Assembly: GCA_033725935.1 (NCBI GenBank)
Contig: MU867078.1
Coordinates: 62,001-126,000, forward strand
Reading direction: 5' to 3'
DNA: 64,000 nucleotides
DNA from: Cladorrhinum sp. PSN259
Lineage: Eukaryota; Ascomycota; Sordariomycetes; Sordariales; Podosporaceae
Below, one piece after another: positions 22,851-33,500 of this stretch (positions are counted from its first letter, which is position 1; each line of letters starts with the position of its first letter). The notes under the pieces were generated by a model. That model was not told the origin of the DNA, did not search any database, and saw only the letters and a program-made list of their open reading frames with translations. Position numbers and translations under genes: made by a program.

Positions 22851-23226
22851 GCAAATCCCAAGAGATGTTGACAAGGCCGCACGACCGCGATGGATACAAA
22901 ATCGAAGCCTAACACCCGTGGACCAATGAGAGATGCCGGCAATGGCGTGAACGGGGCCTGTTGACAGAAGCGATAGGCAAAAGATAAATAATTGCTGCCG
23001 CGGAGAGGAACCCCTCAGATCCAGACCCCTACTAGAAACACGTTGCCCACAAAAATCCACACTTGTAGTGCGGGCGCATGTGAAAAAAATAAAAGCAGGA
23101 CCCCCAGTCAAAGTGGGAGGCTGGCACGTTCCTAAGGAAGTTGCGGAAGTTGCAGAAGTTGCAGAAACAGCGCCGGCAACAAAGCTTGAATCTTGTTTTC
23201 TTAAATATTATAAGAAAACCCCACGC

Positions 23227-23232
23227 TATATA
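23227..23232 (+). promoter_or_regulatory. Candidate TATA box of CHO2
   Basis: TATATA lies 276 bp upstream of the CHO2 ATG. Between it and the main start there is a single ATG, that of the uORF at 23426. Confidence 0.4.
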
Positions 23233-23425
23233 CGGGTTGACACGGCACAGGACACTCTAATTTAGGCTTGGCGTTACGGAATTCAACTGTTCTCAGTTGT
23301 CGTCACACGACCCGAATTCGATCATTCCCTTCGCAGCACCAACAGCAGACGACAGGTCCCTGTTGATTGCCCCTCTATTTCTTTCTCACTCCCCGGTTTT
23401 TCTCCCTCTCTTTGCAAAGTTTGTG

Positions 23426-23470
23426 ATGCTCTCACTGTCACCGAAGCTCAACGCTTGTGACTTTCTCTGA
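23426..23470 (+). promoter_or_regulatory. Upstream ORF of 14 codons in the CHO2 leader
   Basis: ATG at 23426 opens a 14-codon frame ending in TGA at 23468-23470, 32 nt before the CHO2 start. It is the only ATG in the inferred leader. Confidence 0.45.
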
Positions 23471-23502
23471 TTTCGGTCTTCAACACCGAATTGAACAAGA
23501 GA

Positions 23503-26500
23503 ATGAGCACTTCAAAAGACGACGGGCTCAACGGCCCTGAAAATAACATGCGCCAACGCATTACCGCAACCACTCATCCCGCTCCCAACGGCGAAACCAC
23601 CCCCCGATCCAACTCTGAAAAGGATGTCAGCCGAGAGGGAGGAGATGCCGAAGCTGCCGGTACGGGCCGCGCGAAGAAAACATATGGCAGGACTCCTGGA
23701 GGACAGAGTATGCCAGCCCTTATTTTTCCTTTAGACTTTCGTACCTGCATTGGATCGGCCCTGGAGAACCCCACAAGCTTGGGCATTGACATGTCTGTTT
23801 GCTAACAATGGCAACCTTGTTGCTGCGTAGTCTTCGTCGTACCCGAGACGCACGACATGGTCTCGCAATTGCTCGATCCTCGAGAGCCCAAGAACCTGTC
23901 CGACTACCTGGTAATTGGCGTCATAGCCGCCCACATCTGGCTGGCTTATGCACTCCCGTCGAGCTGGAAGATTCCCGTCTGTGGAGCCCTCTTTTTGTTC
24001 TGGAGAGCCGCCTACAATGTGGGGATCGGCTATCTCTTGACGGTCCAGTCCAAATATAAGCTTCTCGTCACTTGGGCAAAGAGGTTGAAGGCGTTTGAGA
24101 AGCCCGAAACTGGCAATAATCCGCGACCATGGCTCTACAAGCTCCTCAAGACGGAGCTCGAGGCAAAGATCCCCCACGATTACAACATGGATGAGTCCCC
24201 GATCGAGTACAACACTTGGCTCGCGTTCCGTCGCATTGTGGACCTGATTCTCATGTGTGATTTCGTCTCATACTGCCTGTTCGCTGTTGTTTGTGGAGGC
24301 AGGCCCGATGGCGAGGCCGCTCTTGGAACTTTTGCACGCTGGGCCGTTGGTATCATTCTCATTGCCATCAACCTCTGGGTCAAGCTGGATGCGCACAGAG
24401 TCGTTAAGGATTATGCTTGGTACTGGGGTGGTAAGTAAACAAACATTCCGTCCCGTAACATACAAATAGGCGCAGTGAGGCTGATTCTTGTAGACTTCTT
24501 CTACCTTATTGACCAGCAGCTCACTTTCGATGGCGTCTTTGAGATTGTCCCTCACCCCATGTACTCGATTGGGTATGTTGGGTATTATGGCATCTCCCTG
24601 ATGGCTGCTAGCTACAATGTGCTCTTCATATCCATCTTTGCGCATGCTTGCCAGTTTGCATTCTTGGCTATGGTCGAGAATCCTCACATCGAGAAGACCT
24701 ACAACCCGCCCCCTCCTCGTCTCAGACCCGAGTCGGAAATTGGCAGTGCCGATTCTCGCCCTTCATCGTCTAGCAGCAACTCTGGAAAGGTCGAGGAGCC
24801 GGTTCCTGTTCACAACCTATTCGGGACGTTTGACTTTTACCGCGCAACGGACTGGGCCGCTCTATTCTTGGTTGTCTACTTTGTGGCTTTCACTTTGGCT
24901 ACCCCTACCACCCCCACGTGGCAGGCCTTCTTTGTTGGAAACGCCCTGTTAATGCGCCTTTGGTACTCGGTGGGTCTTGGCGTCATGCTCAACAAGCAGT
25001 CTGAAGAGGGCTTGTTCACTAGGCATTTCCTCAAGTATGGCGAGACCAAGGGTGAGGCATGGCGTCAGTGGAAGGGCGTTTATCACCTCAGCATGACTGT
25101 CTGCCATGTTTCCTTCTTGGCCGCTTGCTGGAAGATGTACACCTACCCTGAGGATTGGAGCCATGGTTTCGTGCTGCTCAAGCATGTGGTTGGCGCGAGC
25201 TTGATTGCTCTCCAAGTCTGGACCGCAACCAGCATCTATGAATCTCTCGGCGAGTTTGGCTGGTTCTATGGCGACTTCTTCTTTGAGAACACCGGTAAGT
25301 TGACTTACAACTCGATCTACCGCTTCCTCAACAACCCCGAGCGTATCATTGGTGCGGCAGGGCTTTATGGCATGGCTCTCATAACATGGAGCAAGGCCAT
25401 TTTCGCCATGGCTCTCGTTGGTCATCTCTTGACACTCGGCTTCATCTCGTTCGTTGAGAGACCTCACATGCAAAAGATTTATGGAGAGAACATCCGCAAG
25501 GAAGCCGGTCTCACCAAGTTCATCAACCGCGCACTTCCCGAGCCCGTCAAGGGCTGGCAGAAGGGTGTTGACAAGGTCCTCGACGAGACAAAGGACTTTG
25601 TTGGCGAATTCGTCGAGGCTGCTCGTTCCAAGTTGGCCGCTGGATCGTCGACTATTGCTAAGGACACATCGGCTTTGTTCAACATGTATCCCGCTCGTTT
25701 GACCTTGAATAAAATTCCGCCAAACCTTGCTGGATACGATCCCAAGCACTACAAGCTATCCGTTGAGGGCGAATCCTTGGTTGCCGCTGATGAGAAGGCC
25801 AGCGGTAAGGAAAGCGCCCATGCTCGTGTCTCTAAGGGTGTCAAGACCAAGGTGTATGAGTACGGTGCTCCTATCAAGGTACAATGGACTGCCCCGGCGA
25901 ACCACAGCAAGAAGGACTGGATCGGCCTCTACATGGTAACAGACAACCGTTCGAGAGAGTCTACCGAGGTACCATCTCTTGGCCGCTGGATTCCTACCTG
26001 CCCTGGCGAGTACGATACCACCACCGACCAAGGAATTGTCTCATGGAACCAACCAGCCAACTCAAAATACTCCGATATTGCTCTCGTACAGGGAGATGTT
26101 GTCTTTGGCGGTGATAAGCTCTGGTGGACTCAGGGTGTATTCGAGTTCAGATATCATCACGAAGGAGGTCACCACGTCATGGCTATTTCAGAGCCTTTTG
26201 AGGTCCGCATTGCCAAGGTCGATGACGAGGAAGCCGAGGTTGGACCTAGGGAAGTGGAATCTACGCTCTTGCCCATCGTTCGCAACTGCCTGGACAGGGA
26301 CCCTGATATCGCACCCAGCACTGTAGATGAGCCTTTTGGTGGACATGTTGAGAGGGATGGCAAATACGCACAGAGAGTGGTGTATGCTATTCATCACATG
26401 TTTGGTGTAGAATTTGCGCCTGCGGTGGTACCGGCTGATGGAAATGTTAAGAAACTGGCGTGGAGGATATGTAATGCTAAGCAGGTTTTGGTGAGTTTAA

Positions 26501-26655
26501 GTCTTGTTCATCCAAAAGGAGTCATCATGGACTGACTGAAGTCGAAACAGGCACCTTACAGCATGTCACACCCAAAATCCAACGGTGGAGCGACGACGCC
26601 GGTTACCGATAAGTTTCCTCATTCGTTGAAGACGATGAGAGAGGGGATTATTTAG
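23503..26655 (+). CDS. CHO2: Phosphatidylethanolamine N-methyltransferase
   Basis: Four exons, 23503-23707, 23831-24430, 24494-26490 and 26551-26655, giving 968 aa. Joins are supported by family sequence: GGQ-IFVVPETHDMVSQLLDP and YAWYWG-DFFYLIDQQLTFDGVFE. The protein has two tandem membrane methyltransferase modules. Each carries many hydrophobic helices and the VFEIVPHPMYSIGYVGYYGIS-type motif (first copy in exon 3), with a second module ending ERPHMQKIYG. A C-terminal domain follows (PIKVQWTAPANHSKKDWIGLY ... GVFEFRYHHEGGHHVM), the usual Cho2 extension. The enzyme uses S-adenosylmethionine for the first methylation of phosphatidylethanolamine toward phosphatidylcholine in the ER. Length fits fungal Cho2. 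The leader holds a 14-codon uORF. Confidence 0.97.
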
Positions 26656-27106
26656 CCCAACGAGCGCTTAATAGCAATATGTTCCAAATGCTATTTTGCT
26701 ATATAGAGTCGAGGGGCTTAGAGGAAGTTAGAAAAAAAGGCAGATGCCTGTACATTTGATACCTATCATTAGAATTTGAAAGATACCACGGTTTCGTTCC
26801 TGTGGGCGTTCGGCAGGTCACGAGATTTTGGAAGTAGCTGGAAAGTATATATACATGAGAAATTTGAAACCATATAAAATGTTTATACTCTAACCTGAAG
26901 TCTTATCTATGGTAGAGATTTACCAAGTGCTGATGTGAGAACAGTACTGACAGGCTGCCTAACTAAGTGAACTAAGTAATGCCACCAAACCTTAGATAGC
27001 TCAGACCAAAAAACGAAAGCTAAACAAATCTAAGAACTAACAAAATATCTTCAAATGAAAATCATAAAAAAGGAGAACCAAAATATTTAAAAGTACAAAA
27101 AGAAAA
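26656..27106. other. CHO2 3' flank, no gene seen
   Basis: AT-rich sequence between CHO2 and the 3' end of the 5S rRNA gene. A T-rich stretch (read on the minus strand) just below 27107 serves as the Pol III stop of the 5S gene. Confidence 0.5.
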
Positions 27107-27225
27107 CATACAACACCAGGGATTCCCCAGTGGTCACCCACCTGAGTACTGGTCTGGCCCTCTTCAAGCTTATCTAGGGCAGAGCGGACGGGATGCCGAG
27201 TTTTCTTGAGGGTATGGTCGTATGT
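27107..27225 (-). rRNA. 5S ribosomal RNA
   Basis: About 119 nt on the minus strand. It starts ACATACGACCATACCC and ends with the pairing segment GGTGTTGTATG. Universal 5S elements are visible: GAAAACTCGGCATCCCGTCC (loop A/B region), GATAAGCTTGAAGAGGGCC (internal A-box part), GGTGGGTGACCACTGGGGAAT (helix IV/loop E) and CCTGGTGTTGT. The two ends pair as helix I. A T-rich run follows the 3' end as a Pol III terminator, and an upstream TATAAAA lies about 26-32 nt before the start, as known for Neurospora 5S genes. It is a single dispersed copy, not part of an rDNA array, which is typical of filamentous ascomycetes. Confidence 0.95.
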
Positions 27226-27856
27226 GATTGTTTGTACTCGCAGATGGACTTTTTATAATGGATGTTCTGTCTGTTTTGTTTGTTTGTTCTGTGTTTTTTT
27301 TTCGCCGAGAAAGAAAAAAGGAGGCAAGAAACCCCCCCAAAAAAAACCTTACCCTGTATTATAAGCGTGGATATTGGGCATTTTTAAGGATATTGCATGT
27401 ACGTACTGTCATTCTGGTATGAAGTGGGGGGAAACAAGTGGAAGAAGAGAAATTTCAAGTTTAAAGAGAATATTGCAGACTTGTGAGGCTAGAAATTAGT
27501 CTAGTGAGGCTAGCCATACATTCTGTGAGGGCGGGTGGGTTTCGCCAATATGGTCAAGGAGAGCTGTGCTTCAGGTTGGCATGTAGGCCAGCTTGCTATT
27601 TATTTTTCAGATCTCTTACACCAACTTCTCATCTCAATGGACTTCATTTCCCAGCATAACGATAGAAGAGGCCAGAAGTAGAGACCACGAGAAACCATGA
27701 TTTAAATTCGCATTAGATGGTCATGGCAAAAGCGTGAGAAAATAGAGGTGCATAAGCACCCCCAAAACGAATAATTGACCCTGCTGAAATATCTCATGTA
27801 ATGAATTAACGCTTCAAGCAGTTCGAAAGTTCTCATCAACTTATTTTAATAACCGA
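27226..27856. other. Intergenic region between 5S rRNA and SRP68
   Basis: Apart from the 5S TATA element nothing is recognised. The right part is the AT-rich 3' flank of SRP68. Confidence 0.5.
27251..27258 (-). promoter_or_regulatory. TATA element upstream of the 5S rRNA gene
   Basis: Read on the minus strand this is TTATAAAA, located 26-33 nt before the 5S start. An upstream TATA at about this distance is required by Neurospora 5S genes. Confidence 0.65.
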
Positions 27857-29807
27857 TCACCTCCCAAAACCAAACCATCCCTTCTTTTGCGGCTTGGTTG
27901 CTTCTCCTGATGACTCGGCCGCCGCCTGCTCCTGTTTGGCAGCAACCTTCTCCTTGGCTGCCCGCTTATCAGGGTACTCGATATAGTTCCATGCAACATC
28001 CAAGAAAAGTGGTTTAACAGGAATTGGTTCCAACTTGGGAGGGTATGTGATGATGTTGTTAAGATCGACACCTCCCACAGGATAGCCGGACAACTGGGCG
28101 GAGAGGGGCTTGCCTGATGATGATCCTGTGGTAGTGGGCTTGTTCAGGTTGGAAATCTCAACCAAGGCACGAGACCGTTGAAGTTCGCTAGTGAGAAGTT
28201 CCTTGAGGAGATCAAGGTCGGACTTGGTGACTTTGATGTTTTTGGGATCGTTGGATGATTCCTCGCCGCCAAGGACGGAGATCGATGCCTCAGTTTGGTC
28301 AAGGGCATATTTGACCAGGGCAAGGGCGTTGACTGCATTGCCTGCGATGGAATGAGATCTGGATATCGCGAGGGACCTAGAGTTTGTGTTAGTCTGTCTA
28401 CCACGCGCTAGAAGAAAATGATTGTGACGAACTTGAGCGCAGTAAAGTATTGTGAGGTAGCGTCTAGCCTTGCGGACAGATCTTGATCGTTTGCAATACC
28501 AGGCAGCTCCTTGATAGACTCGAGGTTTTGGAGAATACCGTCATATAGAACGATCTTCTCCTTCAACTTAGCGACCTGCCTGCCGGGAGCTTCGTTCTTG
28601 CTTCTGTCATCTGCCTCCTCTTCATTCTTCTGTTTCCTCCTCGCCGGGCCGCCAAAGTCCAGCCTTGCGCCATCATCCTCACCAATCAATACTCTGTTAC
28701 GGCCAATTCTCCAACTAATGGTCTCGTAGTTCACGGCAGTCCTGGTAATCTGAAGGCTCTGCATACGTGAGTCGCCCTGAGGAACACCCTCACTTTTGAG
28801 CTCATCAATTGCCTGCTTCGTTGCGTCAACAGCATCCTGGCTGGCGGCGAGAATATCGTCGTATGCTCCAGCCTTGTCCTTGGGGCGCAAAGATCCGGCC
28901 GATGATAACTTCTCGGCCAATTGCCCCTTCGCACCACCAACAGACGCCCATGCGGTGGCAATGGCAGCATCTTCAATCTTGACCTCCCGTCCTCTCCATG
29001 CCAAAGTAGCCGGTGCCACTTGTTTGGCATCGGCACCACCCTGCGTTAGGACGGCGGGATTCAAAGCGTTGATGCGCTCGACCAGATCGGAGTCGGCCTG
29101 AAACGATCTGAGGGTAACTTCGGCGAGAGGTACGGTACGAGGGATCTTGGCTTGATAGGAGGCGTAGCGGATTGACGGATCAATGGTTTCGGAGAGGAGG
29201 TCTTTGTAGATATCTATCTTGGCTGAGGTGACGAGCGCGCTGTAAATGATGCGAGCAAGTGAATAACTTTTCAAGCAAAGCTCCCAACTTCGGTTCTCGA
29301 ACTGAGCAGCTCCGCGAAGCAACGCAGCATAGGCGCGGGCTTCGAGAATATCGGTTGAACTGGCACCGCTCGCACTGGAGGCGAGAGTCTCAGCCAACTG
29401 CTCGGCGGTATGCGCACCCTTTACCAGCCGAGAGACAATCTGCGATTTCGTCCTTCCCGTAATACCCTTCGCATCGGCAGAGTGGGTGGCCTTCATGGAC
29501 ATGGCCTGAGCCCATGTTCGCTCGGCCGTCAGGAGTTGGAGGTGGAGGTATCTGGGAAGAAGGTTAGCAACACGTCTAGATGCGCTAGTTGATGCAATTT
29601 CCATAATTCGTACTCATGATTCTCGGCGATTTGCTCAGGAGTTACCTGGCTTTTCTTGGGATCGAATTTTCCCCGGTTCTTGGTTGCAATGCTCAGCTTC
29701 TTGCGACAGTTGAGTAGCTTGGTTGCCAGTTGTTGCCAGTATGTCGAGTAATCGCCATAGAGGAGTGCCTTCTCCCGATGGGAGACAATGAATTTGGTGA
29801 TATCCAT
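27857..29807 (-). CDS. SRP68: Signal recognition particle subunit SRP68
   Basis: Three minus-strand exons: 29807-29614, 29551-28433 and 28376-27857, giving 610 aa. The start MDITKFIVSHREKALLYGDYS is the typical fungal SRP68 opening. Joins rebuild AENHE-YLHLQLLTAERTWAQAMSMK and QYFTALK-SLAISRSHSIAGNA, both family-like. The N-terminal all-helical RNA-binding domain is followed by a charged linker (about RRKQKNEEEADDRSK) and a C-terminal part with YPPKLEPIPVKPLFLDVAWNYI, the segment that binds SRP72; it ends KKGWFGFGR. The protein is part of the cytosolic SRP that targets nascent secretory proteins to the ER. The second intron uses an unusual GTTCGT donor but a perfect CTAAC branch point and TAG acceptor. 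An in-frame ATG at 29945 is rejected as leader. Confidence 0.95.
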
Positions 29808-30506
29808 GTTGTAAGTCCTTCCCCCCTGATGTGCCTTTGATGGGTGGTGGATGGTGGGGGTTGAAGATCGCAGAATCGAGCTCCGGAGGTCTGGAGGGGA
29901 CCCAACATGGACGACAACCTGCTCTGTGAAGCGACAAACAAGCACAGTGTGGCCGCTTTAAGGTGGGGCGGGTTTTTGACTGGGGATGTGTTGCCCCGCA
30001 GAGTTTACCAGGGGTGAGCTGGAGCAAAGGCGGTGAAGTGGCCCAAGCTCCATTGAAGAACAAGAATCAGGTGTGAAATTTAATTTTTTTGGAGAAGCTT
30101 GAAATTCTGCCGGACAAACGGGCAAGTGGGTTGTGGTCAGCTCCACCCTTGGACAACTGAGGGCCGTGTTCTAAAAAAATTAGAGATCTTGAAGACATTC
30201 TGAGACATACCTCAGGTCTACGGGTATCGTCTAGGGAGGAGTTCCAGAATTCACCATTTGAAGCGTTACGACAAGCTCGAACATGGGGCATCGGGCAGTT
30301 GCGCCCCTTTCACATTTCCTCGGCCTGCAACCTCTCTCGCCCTCGGCGCTCAATAGACTACGACGATCAAGAAATTCCTCGATCTCGACCTCGACCTCGA
30401 CGACAATCTTATAGCCGACGAGACGACCTCGACAGATGATGTGACGTGCCCCCTCCCATTTTTGATTCTGGGACTGCTTCGATTCCGCCGGGCCACACCT
30501 GCGACG
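29808..30506. other. Divergent promoter region of SRP68 and the PPR gene
   Basis: 0.7 kb with no supported gene. The frame of the PPR gene is open back to 30441. Confidence 0.5.
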
Positions 30507-33500
30507 ATGCTAGAGAGGACGGCGTCTAGCATTGAGCCCTGCAGCCTCAGCCTTCAACGAGTTCTTCCCTCAGCTAGAGCTTGTATGCAAAGCCGTCGTC
30601 AGCTTCATACCGCATTCTGGAATCATGGCGCACATGAACTGGATGTTATCGCTGCGTGCCAGGCGCTTATGCGTTTGCCTGGGCCAAAACCACCAAAGGC
30701 AGCACGAGCACCACCAAAACCAAAGAAAGAGGTCCCAACCATGATGACGGCATCCGCCTTCCTGTTCGATTTTCTCTACCCAGCGGGCACCGCAGTTTTG
30801 ATGCGGAGGATCTATCCGGCATTATCCAGTCGTATAGAACCTGTGTCGAGAAATCGCAAGCCAACTTCACGCCATTACATGTCCTCGACCCCGGAGCGGT
30901 CCGATCCTTCAGCCGACACCAACACACTCCAGGATGAGTCTGGGGAACAGCCAGTTGAGGGTCGGGTGGTGGACGACATCATTTTTGAAGACGCAGTCGA
31001 AGACGGGACTGCGGCTCCGTGGTTTGAGGACACTCCCGAGGTAGAGCTGAAGGCACTGCTTGCTTCCAGCCAGACTTTATCCTACGACAATATATGGCTG
31101 TTGTACAACAAACTCGATCTCGACATGATGCAAAAGTTCAGGACTGAAGTCATCCTCGCCCTCTCAGCTTCGAACCGTCCAGTAGAAGCCTGGAGAATCA
31201 ACGAGCTTTTCTTGCTCTATGACATCAGACAATGGACTGAGGGGGTTGTGTATGCCGCTGTCAAAGCTGAACTTACTCTACAAAATGTCTCTTCAGCTTT
31301 ATCAATCTTTGAAACAGCACTGAAGCGACGGAAGTTTGGGAACGCTCTGGATCTGTTAGCCGCTTATGCTTTCAATAACTCGTCTTGGGATGTTGTTTTG
31401 GAGGCATGGTCTCTATATGAGAGAAAATTGCAACCATCCTTGTCTGAGGTGACTTGGATGACGCTGAAAGACGACCCCGACTTCTCAATGGATCGCCAGG
31501 TCCCGCAGATAGAGGAAAAAACCCAGCCCCAAGTCGAGGAGGTACCACAACCAATTGAGCGTCCTGAAGCTTCAGTGCGTGATGGGGCAATCTTGACTTT
31601 CTCAAGGACGTCTAAAGTCCCCAATTTCGCGACACAGATGCAAATCTTTTTGGATTCCAAACCACCTGGCTCAAAGTTACCGACTAAGGCAGAGGAAGAA
31701 CAACGTCGAGTAGCAATGCGGAACTTTCTTGCCTTTGTCGCCAAAACATCGTTGCATATGTTTCAGCAAGATGATGCTGTCCGTATCCTCGATGTTATTC
31801 AGAATTTGGACTTGTACGAGTTTTACATCGGCCTTTGTGTCGAGCTCGGCCGCAACCGGGTGGCAGCCAACCTCTACCAAAGTTACAGAGCTGTGGCTGC
31901 CAAAGAATGGGAGAGGGCCAAAGTCTCTAAGAAAAAGGAACAGAGACGAATGCGAGATTCCGTTCTTCGCCTGATGATGGATGTTCTGTATCCGCATAGT
32001 GCGCGAGCACTGGAGCAGCTTCGGCAGGATTGGTATCGATACTACAACAGACTGGACCGAAGGGCGTACCTGAAGTTCATGAACTTTTATGCTGGCCGTG
32101 GTGATGTCGGATCAATCATGCGACTGGTAGGGGAGTTTGAACAACACTGCGACCCCAATGTCCAACGGGATCCCAAGTTTGTCAAAACTCTTATGAACGC
32201 ACACGCGGTTCGTGGAGATGCCGACTCCGCCCGCCAGGTATTGGAAGATTGGATCGACAAGGTTGGAGAGGAGCCAGACACCATGAACTGGAACATTCTG
32301 TTGAACGCCTACACCAGAGAGGGAAGTTACGATGCGGCTATCGATCTTTTCTCCAAAATCTATGAGAGACAAAAAGCCGACGAGTACACCTACACGACCA
32401 TGATGAAGATGGCCGCCTGGCGTGGTGATCTTCAATTTAATCTTGAACTTTTTGAGATGGCCAAGACCAGTGGTATCGAGCCAAAGACAACAATGATGAT
32501 GACAATAATTGAGGCGTACTGTCAAAACGATCGATATGCCGAGGCTGAGCGTCTATGCGTCAAGCTCACCAAGGACAGGCAGATTGCCGGTGATTATGTT
32601 TATTTATGGAACGTACTCCTGCGCTATTCGGCAAGGCAACGTGATTTGACAACCGTCAACCGCCTACTTCAGACTATGACGACGCTCAAGATAACTTACA
32701 ATCAAGATACCTACAGTCACCTCCTCCTCGCACTCCTGTACACCCGGCAGTCCCACCACGCCCTGCATCTGCTCAGACTTGCCCAGAAGGAGAGCGGATT
32801 TGAGCCAACACCCGGCCACTATGCGCTCCTCATGTCTGTCTTTATTCATACCGGCGAGTCGCACGTCGTACGAAACATTCTAAAGCTGATGGATAATCTG
32901 GAATATACGAGGGGTGCTGTGTGCATGACCAAGGCCATCGATGCACTGGGCAGATGGCGGGAGCTTCCTGAGCAGCGGAGAAATGGCCGCGACGGTCATT
33001 CGTATTTGAAACTGGCCCTTAAGCAGTTCTATACAGTTTTGGACCAAGAAAAGAAGGGCTCAGGCGATGACAGGCTTGCCATGACCAACCTGTATTCCAA
33101 GATTCTCTTCGTCCTGACGCAAATGCGCAAGTTCACCACGGTCAACGAGATCATCGAGCTTCACAACTCTCGTTACCCCCACCGGTCTACCCCCGAGACA
33201 ATTCCGCTCAAACTCCTGCACAACATCATGCTCGCGGACTTTTACGAGAAGAATTATGGCCAAGTCAAGTCGACATGGAATATTGTTTTGGAACGCACAT
33301 CACAGCGCGCTCAGCCGGTCTTGGCTGCAGTCAACGATGACGGCACGCCATTGGGAGAAACAAAGGTCATGTACTCGCAAAGATTCCGTCTCTGCGACCC
33401 TCTCAAGACCATGCAGCGGCTCTACCTCGAAACGGAAGACCCTGACGGCCTTATTGATCTGGTTGCCAATGTCAGGCTGAGAGGCTTTGACCTTGACAGC

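Larger units (their letters stand above)
22026..23502. other. Intergenic region with simple repeats and the CHO2 promoter
   Basis: 1.48 kb holding a CA microsatellite, a 20-bp direct repeat, a GAAGTTGCG-type short repeat at about 23139-23166, and the CHO2 promoter and leader. A 208-codon minus-strand frame here is read as spurious. Confidence 0.55.

Noticed and set aside
22485..23111. 208-codon minus-strand frame
   Set aside because: Runs through the CA microsatellite and the tandem duplication; composition is not protein-like and no domain is visible.
24949..25749. 266-codon minus-strand frame
   Set aside because: Lies entirely antisense to CHO2 exon 3 and has no recognisable domain.
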